Positions 9,701 through 21,543 of a DNA stretch of 28,912 bases are shown here, in pieces; positions within the stretch are counted from its first letter, which is position 1; every line of letters begins with the position of its first letter. The DNA comes from Pilasporangium apinafurcum (taxonomy: Eukaryota; Oomycota; Peronosporomycetes; Pythiales; Pythiaceae). Made by a program: the position numbers and the translations under genes. The notes beneath the pieces were generated by a model. It was not told the origin of the DNA and did no database searches. It was given only the letters and a program-made list of their open reading frames with translations. The stretch spans positions 411,051 to 439,962 of the forward strand of contig BCKE01000027.1 in the NCBI GenBank assembly GCA_001600495.1. Direction: 5' to 3'.

Positions 9701-10724
9701 ATGGGTGCTGCAAGATTTGTGACTTCAACCTTCGGCCGGTCAGTTCTTGACTGGGAAGACGAGAAAGAGCAAGCCTCGACAATAAGAGTGACATTCGTAG
9801 TGATAACATTGCTTCTCGGATCAGGTGCTGCGATCCATGTCAGTCGCAGCCTTGGACGTATAAAGTTCTCAGATATTCGGCAGTGCTTCGGTGGTTGCTC
9901 AAGGTAAGGAATGCCAGCAGAAGGAAATGGACTGCAGCAAAGTTTACTCTGGCTTTCTTACCGACCATAGGGAAGAATGAATGCTAACTTTTCCTGTTGC
10001 TCTTAGAAGGTCTCGCACCGAATGGACTTACAACGCATTGCCGTTTGTGGCAGCCTATCTTTGTCATCTGGTCATCCATACTGCACATTTCGCAGATAAC
10101 GTTGCAAGGCCAATGGCTTACTTTGAGCCTGAATGGCTTTATAAACGTTACCTATTGTCTACCATGGAAATTACCTTCTTCTTCAACATCCCAGCAACTA
10201 TATACGGAGCAATCTCTGCGTCAAAGCTAGTGAAAATACTCAAGACGAGTGATGACCTTCATTACCGAGTCGTACTTGGTGTGAGTCAGGCAAATAGAGC
10301 CAACCCTGTGGCTTGTGTCATCTTCCGAAGATTGCTAATCTACACCTCGATGTCGATATTGACCCTGATGCACTACATGGCGGAGCCTCCCCAATCATTC
10401 TCCCTCTTTGTGAACTTCACCATAGCAGGTGAAGGCTTGGCCGCGCTGGTCTTAGCTGGAGTTATCCGTGCAATTGAAAACGGCATGATCTTACAAGCAG
10501 AGGGAGAGGAAAGGACTGTCGCCGAAGAACACTTGCTGAAGTTAGGAGGCAGTATCAATATGTCGTCTGCTGCGGAGGTGGGCTCGGAAGGTTTGGATAG
10601 TCCAACAGGACCGATAGAAGAGAAGACGCTTTCATCAGAGCAAGTGACATCAGAGAAGCTTAATAAGGCACCGGTTAGGCATCGTTCACCCCTGCGAACC
10701 CAGGTTAAAAAGTTGAGTGAATAG
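9701..10724 (+). CDS. Multi-pass membrane protein of unknown function (two exons)
   Basis: Exon 1 runs 9701-9903 and exon 2 runs 10007-10724. The joined frame (TCA AG|A AGG) keeps phase and gives about 306 residues. Exon 1 begins MGAARFVTSTFGRSVLDWED and carries the first membrane segment (VTFVVITLLLGSGAAIHV). Exon 2 adds about four: around ALPFVAAYLCHLVIHTAHF, MEITFFFNIPATIYGAIS, LLIYTSMSILTLMHYM and NFTIAGEGLAALVLAGVI. A polar, Ser/Glu-rich tail of ~80 residues follows. The ATG at 9701 is preferred to the in-frame TTG upstream. I do not recognise a family. A membrane carrier, receptor-like or lipid-handling role cannot be told apart. AATAAA words at 10882 and 10984 may serve polyadenylation. 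Confidence 0.75.
9904..10006 (+). other. Spliceosomal intron of the membrane-protein gene
   Basis: Donor AAG|GTAAGG, a consensus-like branch point TGCTAAC at 9982-9988, a pyrimidine-rich stretch and acceptor CTCTTAG|A. The 103-base length is normal for oomycete introns. Unspliced, the frame hits TAA directly after the donor. Splicing restores one continuous frame with a membrane segment on each side. Confidence 0.82.
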
Positions 10725-11188
10725 AGTAACGGTGTAACCTCAATTAAAACACGAGCAGAGGAAATTTGCAGACTCATGAATCTCTATTGCTCTTTTGTCG
10801 ACGATCAATAGTGCTAAATGGACAAGGGGCGACCAAAGAAGACCCGATAATTGGTGCAAGCGTTTGTTGCAATTCTAGCACAATAAAAATACATATAGTA
10901 ATGAAAATTTCTCCCTACATGATATCCCCACTGTCGATCACTTAGTCTGTCTCATCAAGGCTCTGTAGTCTTAGTAGTATCGTAATAAAACTCGCATCCT
11001 AATGTTTCGAGCAATTTGTGGTGCCTTTTGGAATTTTTCGTTTTTTTCGTGCCATTGATCTTCGAACATGAGATGGCGTGGTTGCAGTTGTGATGTGCGC
11101 AGAATGATGGTCAAGCTGGATGACTCAGTTCCCCATCCATATCTTCATTTTAAAAGCAGAAAGCAACGAGCACCTTCTTACCGTGACG
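10725..11188. other. Gap: 3' region of the membrane gene and acetyltransferase promoter
   Basis: No gene. Two AATAAA words (10882-10887 and 10984-10989) suit 3'-end formation of the upstream gene. Close to the acetyltransferase, CTTCATTTTAAAAG near 11145-11160 resembles the oomycete initiator type (CATT followed by T/A-rich bases), about 35 bases before the preferred ATG. Confidence 0.4.
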
Positions 11189-11746
11189 ATGGAGAGCGAA
11201 AAGGACAAGATGCTGCGCGGCAAGCTCTTCAGCGACATCGGCGAGGAGCTCACGGGCGAGCGCAGGCGCGTGCGCGACGTGCTGCGCAAGTACAACCAGC
11301 TCACGATCTTTGATCCCGAGACGCCGCAAGTTTTAGAGTCGTTTCTGGGCACGACCGGCAAGGACGTGACGGTCGAGATGCCCTTCCGCTGCGACTACGG
11401 CTATAACATCCACTTGGGGGATGGTGTATATATGAACTTCAACTGCGTGATTCTGGACGTCTGTGCCATCCGCATCGGCGCGCGTACGATGCTGGGACCA
11501 GGTGTACACATCTACACAATCCAGCACCCACTCGACGTCACGACGCGCCGCACGAGACAGATGATCGGCAAGCCCGTCACGATCGAAGAGGACGTCTGGA
11601 TCGGTGGCGGCGCCATCATCCTGCCAGGCGTGACCATCGGTCGCGGATCAGTCATTGGCGCCGGTAGCGTCGTCACGAAAGACGTGCCACCCATGAGCGT
11701 ATATGCAGGTAATCCCGCGAAGCTCATCAAGAAAGTGGACGAGTAG
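11189..11746 (+). CDS. Maltose/NodL-type O-acetyltransferase (hexapeptide-repeat, CoA-dependent)
   Basis: From the ATG at 11189 (MESEKDKMLRGKLFSD) the protein has 185 residues, the usual length of Maa/NodL/LacA-type sugar acetyltransferases, which transfer acetyl from acetyl-CoA to a sugar hydroxyl. The N-terminal Maa-type helix region is followed by RCDYGYNIHLGDGVYMNFNC, then the left-handed beta-helix repeats (IRIGARTMLGPGVHIYT), the likely catalytic His in IQHPLD, and the end coil GGGAIILPGVTIGRGSVIGA with YAGNPAKLIKKV. An earlier in-frame ATG at 11120 would add 23 residues that do not fit the family and probably lies upstream of the transcription start. The ORF is visibly richer in G+C than its flanks, which fits an acquired gene but could also reflect codon bias in an expressed gene. 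Confidence 0.92.
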   Translation: MESEKDKMLRGKLFSDIGEELTGERRRVRDVLRKYNQLTIFDPETPQVLESFLGTTGKDVTVEMPFRCDYGYNIHLGDGVYMNFNCVILDVCAIRIGARTMLGPGVHIYTIQHPLDVTTRRTRQMIGKPVTIEEDVWIGGGAIILPGVTIGRGSVIGAGSVVTKDVPPMSVYAGNPAKLIKKVDE

Positions 11747-12000
11747 GCGCGGTCACGTCGCAGGAGTCCGAACATGAAGTTAACGATGTTGCCCAGTGTT
11801 GCCAACCGAAATCAAACAAACTCGTTCAGCTCTTCCGCCTCGACGACCAATGCACGAGCTCAGAAGTAGAGATCCATAAAGAATGTTCACATGGGGCAAT
11901 GTTTTGGTTTCATTTTTAAACCGATTTTGAAAAGGTCTTTTAACCTTTATTCCCCCACTTCTCCCACCGGTGGGATATACTTTGACGTATTTTTTTCTCT
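11747..12000. other. Short gap with a TTAA-type element end
   Basis: No gene. At 11940-11961 the sequence TTAACCTTTATTCCCCCACT matches the terminal repeat of the MITE at 20816-21036, followed by a 14-base palindrome TCCCACCGGTGGGA (about 11961-11974). No matching right end is seen nearby, so this is a lone end or solo remnant. Confidence 0.5.
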
Positions 12001-12405
12001 CTATCGATAGAAGCAGAAACTTGTTTCCAATTCTCTGCAATGAGCGCCATTCTTCTTTTCAAGAACGGGTGCGAAGCAATGACAGTGTATGCCCGAGGAG
12101 ATCAAGTGCGTGGAGAATCAAAGTAACTGTCCAGAAAATGTGGCACGATAGTATTGATGCGAAAGGAAGGCAAGCATCATACATACGACTATAAGGAACA
12201 CTTTAAAACAAAGACTTGTTCTCAGTATGGGAGAATCAACCACGCGATCGAGCACCAGAAAGTCTTTCAGTGCTCTCACTGCAAGTTCGTTCTCGAAAGA
12301 GATGTCAATGCTGCGTGGAACATCTTTCTTAAGAATGAGCACCTACTCTCCTGGACTCATCGAGTCCAGGTATCGGAGACGCCTACTTCGCGGTGTCTAG
12401 TCTAA
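12001..12405 (+). pseudogene. IS607-TnpB/Fanzor2-like nuclease C-terminus, copy C
   Basis: The frame reads DYKEHFKTKTCSQYGRIN, VFQCSHCKFVLERDVNAAWN and IFLKN, ending at TAA 12403-12405. This is the zinc ribbon plus RuvC-III aspartate (RDVNA) segment of IS607-type TnpB/Fanzor2. The expected second cysteine of the first zinc pair is Tyr (CSQY), a one-base change from Cys. Upstream the frame has a TAA at 12124-12126, beyond which residues such as AMTVYARGDQVRG may belong to the RuvC-II region; RuvC-I is absent. So it is a 5'-truncated, mutated copy. The last codons overlap two hairpins, treated as a candidate RNA. A Tc1 relic begins a dozen bases after the stop. The start coordinate is approximate. 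Confidence 0.75.
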
Positions 12406-12417
12406 GCTAGCTTTTGT
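12346..12417 (+). ncRNA. Candidate omega-RNA hairpins at the 3' end of copy C
   Basis: Two adjacent stem-loops overlap the end of the reading frame. CCTGGACTC and GAGTCCAGG (12350-12358 and 12362-12370) form a perfect 9-bp stem with a 3-base loop. AGACGCC and GGTGTCT (12377-12383 and 12392-12398) form a 7-bp stem with one G-T pair. The second part is conserved in remnant F. Overlap of the guide scaffold with the 3' end of the nuclease gene is characteristic of TnpB loci. Transcription is not shown. Confidence 0.45.
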
Positions 12418-13075
12418 TACAACCTGGGGCAAAACTTTGGAATAACAGGTTTTTTGCTCGAATCCTAGCGACTGGAAATCCGTTTGAGCTGAAGTTTGGC
12501 GTAAATACTCTAATTGGCATTTACCACAGGTAGGCAACACTTTTTTTGAAATCGCAATTCGTTCTAGTGCAAGAGATGCATTTGCCAGAAAGTGGAGGCG
12601 GTCCAAAGTTTGGAATAATTTTGAAAATCCCATGTTCTTTAGATTTCTAGAGCATCCTAGACTCATTGAATGAGCCTAGTATTCAGTCATTCCTCCATGC
12701 CTCTCCATGACGTCGTTGCAACGATCTGGCATTGATGTAACCAACGTGAGAAGCCGACCGTGACTCACGTTTTTCCATGCTCTCACAACTGTGGTTTTCA
12801 GCTCGATGATGCTGTTATACTTCTTTCCATCATCATAATTCCCTTTAACTAGGTCTCCCTAAGCATTTTCTATATGATTCAAATCCGGAGAGAGGGATGG
12901 TTAGTCGAGAATATCCACATTGAAGTCCCTCAAAAATGTTCGAGTGGAAATTGATGCATGAATACTCGCGTTATTGTGCTGGAAAATATATGAGCCATCG
13001 TGGACATTATCACCAAAAGGGAGCAAGTAGGTTGACAGCATTTCCTGATAATAAAAAAAATCTTGATGGCCTGTG
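12418..13075 (-). mobile_element. Tc1/mariner transposon relic with broken transposase
   Basis: Minus-strand codons read EMLSTYLLPFGDNVHDGSYI, FQHNNASIHASISTRTFLRD, FNVDILD-stop-PSLSPDLNHIEN, then GNYDDGKKYNSIIELKT and MPDRCNDVMERHGGMTEY-stop. This is the C-terminal half of a Tc1-type DDE/D transposase: the second catalytic Asp region is altered to HNNA, and the SPDLN..IEN block is kept. Two stops stand where Trp is expected (TGG to TAG). On the 3' side the sequence after TA at 12418-12419 (CAACCTGGGGCAAAACTTTG) resembles a Tc1 terminus. The other end is replaced near 13060-13090 by the repeat ORF. Confidence 0.82.
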
Positions 13076-13076
13076 C

Positions 13077-13355
13077 GGCCGTCCGGACTCGTGGATGCTG
13101 TCTCTCTTTCAAGCAAATCGAGTTAAACTCAATTGGCATTATATTAATGAAAACCTCCAAGAATGGATGTTCCAATTGTTACGATGGCATTCAGGTAAGC
13201 TCAATTGGTGTTATGTTTATGAAAATCCCCAAGAGTGGATGTTGCCGCTGCTACAAGCGAACCCAACTAAGCTCGATTGGTATCTTCTTTGTCATAACTC
13301 CCAAGAATGGACATCAATTTATTTGATTGGCTTATATACTGGAAAAATAAATACA
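13077..13355 (+). CDS. Fragment with 24-residue giant-virus-type 'NP-K-W' repeats
   Basis: Three full units and one partial unit start at 13092, 13164, 13236 and 13308, exactly 72 bases (24 codons) apart and all in one open frame. Units read like EWMLPLLQANPTKLDWYLLC followed by HNSQ; others have KLNWHYINENLQ and KLNWCYVYENPQ. The pattern (SEW..-LL-aNP-KldW--l--NP) is one I know from repeat proteins of giant DNA viruses of protists. The function is unknown, probably protein binding. The start is not visible: the frame runs upstream into the Tc1 relic, and the stop TAG is at 13353-13355. It is likely a fragment of a longer gene. Confidence 0.6.
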
Positions 13356-13420
13356 TAGCTGCGTTTTTTTCAACCAATAACGTGAGAGCTTTTGATGCAC
13401 ATCATTTACATCGACTCACC

Positions 13421-13546
13421 ATGTCAGCAAAAGCCAAACACAAGCGGAAGCGCCGACCAGGCGAGAGCGATGACAGTGACTTCAAGAAGGTCGTGCCGAA
13501 TCTTGCGCAGTTGTGGAGAAAGAAAACCCAAAGAGCAATTCTTTAA
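13421..13546 (+). CDS. Small basic ORF, possible first exon
   Basis: Forty-one residues, starting MSAKAKHKRKRRPGESDDSD and continuing FKKVVPNLAQLWRKKTQRAI. The Lys/Arg-rich start followed by an acidic patch looks like a nuclear-protein N-terminus and is unlike the random short frames around it. No continuation exon with convincing signals was identified. The adjacent frame at 13547-13802 is unrecognised. It may be the truncated start of a displaced gene. Confidence 0.3.
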   Translation: MSAKAKHKRKRRPGESDDSDFKKVVPNLAQLWRKKTQRAIL

Positions 13547-14379
13547 CACCGCATCATGCTTTTTTCTTCAAAGATTCAAAAGCGATTTCATCCCAAAAGC
13601 CTCTTACATATCACGGTTGGATCTTTCGAACATGCAGTTGAACGTAGTGTTCTCTGTATCTTTGATTGGCTATGAAACATTCTTTTCTATTAATCCTGGT
13701 GCAATAAGCCTCCACTATATATCAAATTCGCTGGGCTTGAAGGTGGGTCAAATCCGTTTCCGTTTGACAAAGTACGGTTTCCTGGTGTGTGAGAGAACAT
13801 GAGCATGGGTATCCACCATGGAGAAATACCCTTCCAAAAGCAACCATAGCGATCTTGGCGAAGAATGAGTTGATCATGTAGGTACGATCGCCTAGCTACT
13901 TTGCTGTCCCCCAGAACCAGCTATAAAGTCCCAAATTCCGTATCGCAATGAACGGTTCGATTTGGCAGGCGATTTGCTGGATTTGTGCTATTATCGTGGT
14001 CCATGTGATCCCAAATGGACGTGTAGCAATGCACGAACGCGCAAAGTGCAGCAGTGGAGCAACACGAATGCGTGTTGGTGTGCTACACAAGTGACCCAAA
14101 AACTGGACGCTTCGTGGCAGCGCGCGGGACAATTTAGTTCATGTTCACATCCAGTGATGCACAGCACTGTGTGCATGTTTGCATCACCAGAGATCATCAA
14201 AGCGTACGATATTTCTGTAGCTGGCTGTACCACCAAAGGTTTGAGATTTTATTTGAACACGTTTTGCAAGTGGAATTGCAGCGAGACGACATCTACCACC
14301 ATTTAAGTGGCGATCCCAGCATCCGATTGAAGTTAATGTCGTCCTACTTTGCTATATTGGAAATTATTGACCAAGTGGT
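13547..14379. other. Gap downstream of the ABC transporter
   Basis: No supported gene. The last part (about 14330-14379) is the 3' side of the ABC transporter, which ends here on the minus strand. Overlapping frames of 80-140 codons on both strands near 13900-14300 contain no motif I recognise and contradict each other. Confidence 0.4.
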
Positions 14380-18306
<3,927 letters not shown>

Positions 18307-18402
18307 ACACTCAGTTCTACATGTATTGTGGCCATTTGATTCATCAACAGTCTGTGCAGCGTATCAGTGTTACACACTGCTGCGGTGAGGCATGGTGTCT
18401 CC

Positions 18403-18420
18403 AAGCGCGCGTACGCGCTT
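18403..18420. other. GC-rich perfect hairpin
   Basis: AAGCGCG-CGTA-CGCGCTT forms a 7-bp stem with a 4-base loop. It lies between the ABC transporter start and the candidate Fanzor RNA, so it could be a terminus structure of the Fanzor element or part of the ABC promoter. No further support. Confidence 0.5.
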
Positions 18421-18518
18421 TGAGGGATTTTCTCAGTGGTGGTCATAGATGTTATGTAGAAAGAAACTAACGACAATATGGGCAGAGGTGATGTGGCGGG
18501 CTACACGTAACACTTCGC

Positions 18519-18591
18519 ACAGACTAACTACAACCGTCAGCAACGGCTTTCCTAGAGGGAAGAACTCTTTCCTAGCAGACCCCAGTTGTAG
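18519..18591 (-). ncRNA. Candidate Fanzor guide RNA scaffold (copy A)
   Basis: About 100-170 bases past the Fanzor1 copy A stop, the minus strand can fold into a closed multi-stem structure. CTACAAC (18585-18591) pairs with GTTGTAG (18528-18534). Inside are a 6-bp stem CTTCCC-TCTA-GGAAAG with one G-T pair (18547-18562) and a small CCGT/ACGG hairpin (18534-18546). GTTAGTCTGT follows directly (18519-18528), a word shared with copy E and mostly with copy B at equivalent positions. Position downstream of the nuclease, structure and shared word fit an fRNA. The 5' extent and the guide are unknown. Confidence 0.45.
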
Positions 18592-18691
18592 GGCGCGGTG
18601 ATTGCTACGAAGTAATTCTCAAACTGAATATATTTTGGTTGGGTTACACTCATCCGTTTCCGGAATCATAGTAGTGAGATCGTTTATCACC

Positions 18692-20589
18692 TCAGTTTTT
18701 GATTTCGAGTACCAATTCATTCTTTTTCCTCGTGAACGCCTCGAGTCTCCTCTTCTCCTTCACTTGGTCGATGAATAGTCTCAAAATGTTGATTGCGGCA
18801 TTGATGTCATGGTCCCACAATGTGTGATGGCATTCACTATTTTTGCAGTGTCGCACACCATAAAGACCGTCACTGACAACTTTTCCGTCAAGGACGAATC
18901 CCTTCATCTTCTTGTGACAAGCACAACACAGTTTGCTCGTCTTGTACTCGTCCACATCAACAACACGACACCTGGAACCAATTTCCTTCCATAGGGTCGT
19001 TGTGGGAACAGCAATGTTGCCTTTACCCAAGCTTGTGAAACTTGAATCTCCATACGCGATAGCGGTTCGTTTATTACCATCTATAAGGTTCTTGACTACC
19101 TTCTCGTACATCTGTTGTCGACGGATGTAGGTCGATCATCGTAGCCTCTTCATCCTCCTTGATGAATACACGTCAAGAAGACGATCCAAATACACGAGAC
19201 AAAATCTCACTCGTTTCAAATAGGAGACAAGGCTCGCAACTTTTGCCAAAGGAACGTTTTCACTGAAGGTTTCGATGTCAGGCTCAGCATCAATCCACTC
19301 TTTGATCAACTTTGTTCGTCTGTGGTAGCCGCACTCTCTGTAGAAACGACCCTTCGACCAATGGATGACTTCATGTTTCACGTACTCTCCTTTCGAGTTT
19401 TGCAGCGTAGCCATGCTTCATCTTTGTAGACAACAGCAGTGAAGATCTTCTTTCTCCCTGGATCTAAACCGATGATCTGGTCTTCAAGAGAAAATGTCTT
19501 TTTCTCTCTCGTGAGAAGCTTTGGACGGGAGATTGTCATACCAACTGACATACCGTCGGTCAAGATGAAGCGCTCAAACTCCTTTCGCTAGACTTTGGTC
19601 ACAAGATCTATATTGAAGTACGTGCGCCATAACTCAGCTTTGTCGGTGTAAAGTTCAACAGGATCACTCAAAGTCTTAGCAAGATGCTTCAGGACGGTGG
19701 TGCTGATCTTGATGAAAATGGGTTTGAAGTGCTTCTGTGGAAGCAGAGACCAGACTCGGCAACCCTTCATTCCATCATCCACGTGAGCTTGTATGTCTAT
19801 CAGCATTGTGCGGAGAAAGAGCATGTGACGTTCCGGTGATTTGTTCAAGTCGAGTGGCAGCGATCCGATCTCATTTCTCACTCTATCCGATAATTCCTGC
19901 ATCCAAACAATCTCCGCAGTAGGGATGGGATACTTCTTGAACCTGGAGTACGCGGGGATCAGGTTAGATAAGCTATGCTGAGTTTGGGTGCTCGCACGGA
20001 CCAGCAGTGAAACAGTACTCTTGATTATCTTGCCTTGGTGCTTTTCAAAATAGTCACTGCTGTGAAGACATATCTGCAGGCGCATCCACTTACACAACCG
20101 AGAGTAGAACGTCAATCGGTTGCTGACTTGAAAATTCTGCCTTGCTTGTTGAGCGATCATAACCAACATCTGAGCCATGTGGGGTCTTCGTTCTGTCAGT
20201 TCATAATCCGAAGGGTGTTGGATCCTGTAAAGGTCTAGACTGGTCTCCAAGTCAGAATGGACCTCTTCGCTGTCGGCCAAGTTGGTTATTGCAGATGTGC
20301 ATCGATTGAAGAAGTTATTATCCGATGGAGGAAGTTCTTCGCCAGCTTCCAATACACGCAGAACATGGACGGATGCCAGCATAGATGCCTCACATGCTAT
20401 TCTTGAACAAAGTCGCACAGCCTCATCAATCTTTTTTGCTATTCTTTTGTCTTTGCAAAACTTTCGCCANCCAGTCTTCACAGTGGGGTAGACGCTTTGC
20501 TTTTGTCGAACTTTCCGTTCCGCAAAATCTGGGCGGGTTCTCCGCTTTTTAGTGGTGTTCTCTTCAATACCGTTGCCCGTTGATGCCAT
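18692..20589 (-). pseudogene. Fanzor1 RNA-guided nuclease, nearly intact copy A
   Basis: Reads from ATG 20587-20589 (MASTGNGIEENTTKKRRTRP) to TAA or equivalent at 18692, about 630 residues, normal for Fanzor1. An N-terminal basic stretch (TKKRRTR) suits nuclear import. Next come the recognition region (HVLRVLEAGEELPP, FFNRCTS, GCRVWSLLP), RuvC-I IIGLDPGRKKIFTAVV (Asp codon 19462-19464), a region with AIAYGDSSF where the RuvC-II Glu would be sought, VDEYKTSKLCCAC plus HCKNSEC (zinc ribbon), and RuvC-III WDHDINAAINIL (Asp 18806-18808). Lesions are an in-frame TAG at 19588-19590, one frameshift near 19390-19410 and a TGA at 19136-19138. Otherwise the whole frame is preserved. Known Fanzors cut DNA under an RNA guide; this copy is presumably recently dead, unless the lesions are assembly errors. 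An upstream TTG frame extension is not needed. Confidence 0.9.
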
Positions 20590-20815
20590 TTTATCACAAC
20601 GTTCAAAAACAAGGATGCCTCGTAGTTGNTTTGATTTTTTGATTATGCTGTTTCTCAAAGCTGCAGTTCTTTCTATCTTGGCAAATGGTGTTGAAGCAAC
20701 ACTCAATGGATGGCCACTAGAACGTGAGGTGGTAAATACTTGAATTCAATATGCTTCGCTATTGAGAAACCCGAAACGATTCATTCAAGAGTTGATTTTT
20801 CTAACTCCATATATC

Positions 20816-21036
20816 TTAACCTTTTTTCCCCACCCAAGATGTATAATTTCATTTTTCTGGAAACGCGATTGATCGTCAACATGGCCTTTCAAGATGATTG
20901 CGCACGCAGCAAGAGCCACCAAGGAGTCTCTCCATCCAATGAATCCTAAAGTCTACTCTCAAGGCAATCTTAGTTTTAATCTTTATTCCCCACATCATTT
21001 GTACAACGCGTTGTACAAGTGGGGAATAAAGGTTAA
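20816..21036. mobile_element. TTAA-flanked MITE (piggyBac-like ends)
   Basis: The left end TTAACCTTTTTTCCCCAC (20816-20833) and right end GTGGGGAATAAAGGTTAA (21019-21036) are inverted copies differing at one base, with TTAA at both borders. TTAA targets and CCyT-type termini are typical of piggyBac elements. A second, internal left end starts at 20976 and makes 20973-21039 an almost perfect long palindrome centred on GTACAACGCGTTGTAC. No transposase is coded, so it is a short non-autonomous element, perhaps a nested or rearranged pair. It sits between Fanzor copies A and D. Confidence 0.7.
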
Positions 21037-21349
21037 AACGGTGTCGTACCGTAAATGACAACATTTCCTAATTATGTCTCCTGTGGTATATACGATCTTT
21101 TAATAGAACATCCACAGTATTAGCGCCCATCAAACTATCGTCCTACTGCATCAATGTAATGTCCCATCTCCCTTATCTTCTTTTCGCAAGCTGTCCGTCC
21201 GTGCGGAAAACGTATGAGATTCCATTTTGTCCGTCTGGCCAAACCTGTCATACTGACTAGAAAACCTGACAAACGAATTACCTCGAAATCTAATTTTCAG
21301 TATAACCAACTGTAAGTGTCTCTTTGCAACCAGTATGGGAATTTTTTGA

Positions 21350-21543
21350 CTGGTATGTCATTCGACAATTTACCACCAAATGGTCAACGGCGTTCCCGAT
21401 GGCACAATTGAATCTCGATCCGTTTTGCACTGTGAATCCAGTGAATGCAAGACGTTTTGGGATCGCGATGTGAACGCTTTGCTGAACATTTTGCGCGTGA
21501 CGACAGAACTTTTCAACAATCGGGCAAGACCAGAGTACTTGTA
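21350..21543 (+). pseudogene. Fanzor1 C-terminal fragment, copy D
   Basis: The frame runs from a TGA at 21347-21349 to TAA at 21541-21543. It reads LVCHSTIYHQMVNGVPDG, then SVLHCESSECKTFWDRDVNA and LLNILRVTTELFNNRARPEY-L. It holds one zinc pair (HCESSEC), the RuvC-III aspartate motif (WDRDVNA) and a C-terminal tail, and resembles copy A (HCKNSEC, WDHDINAAINIL). The rest of the gene is missing or unrecognisable upstream. The open frame on the opposite strand here is its shadow. Confidence 0.72.

Noticed and set aside
11120-11188. Upstream in-frame ATG of the acetyltransferase
   Set aside because: The added residues do not fit the family and an initiator-like sequence lies between the two ATGs.
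13896-14306. Pair of opposing ~80-114 codon frames
   Set aside because: They contradict each other, have no motif and lie next to the 3' end of the ABC transporter.
20590-20706. 39-residue extension of Fanzor copy A from a TTG codon
   Set aside because: The ATG at 20587-20589 starts a plausible protein with a basic N-terminus, and non-ATG starts are rare in nuclear genes.
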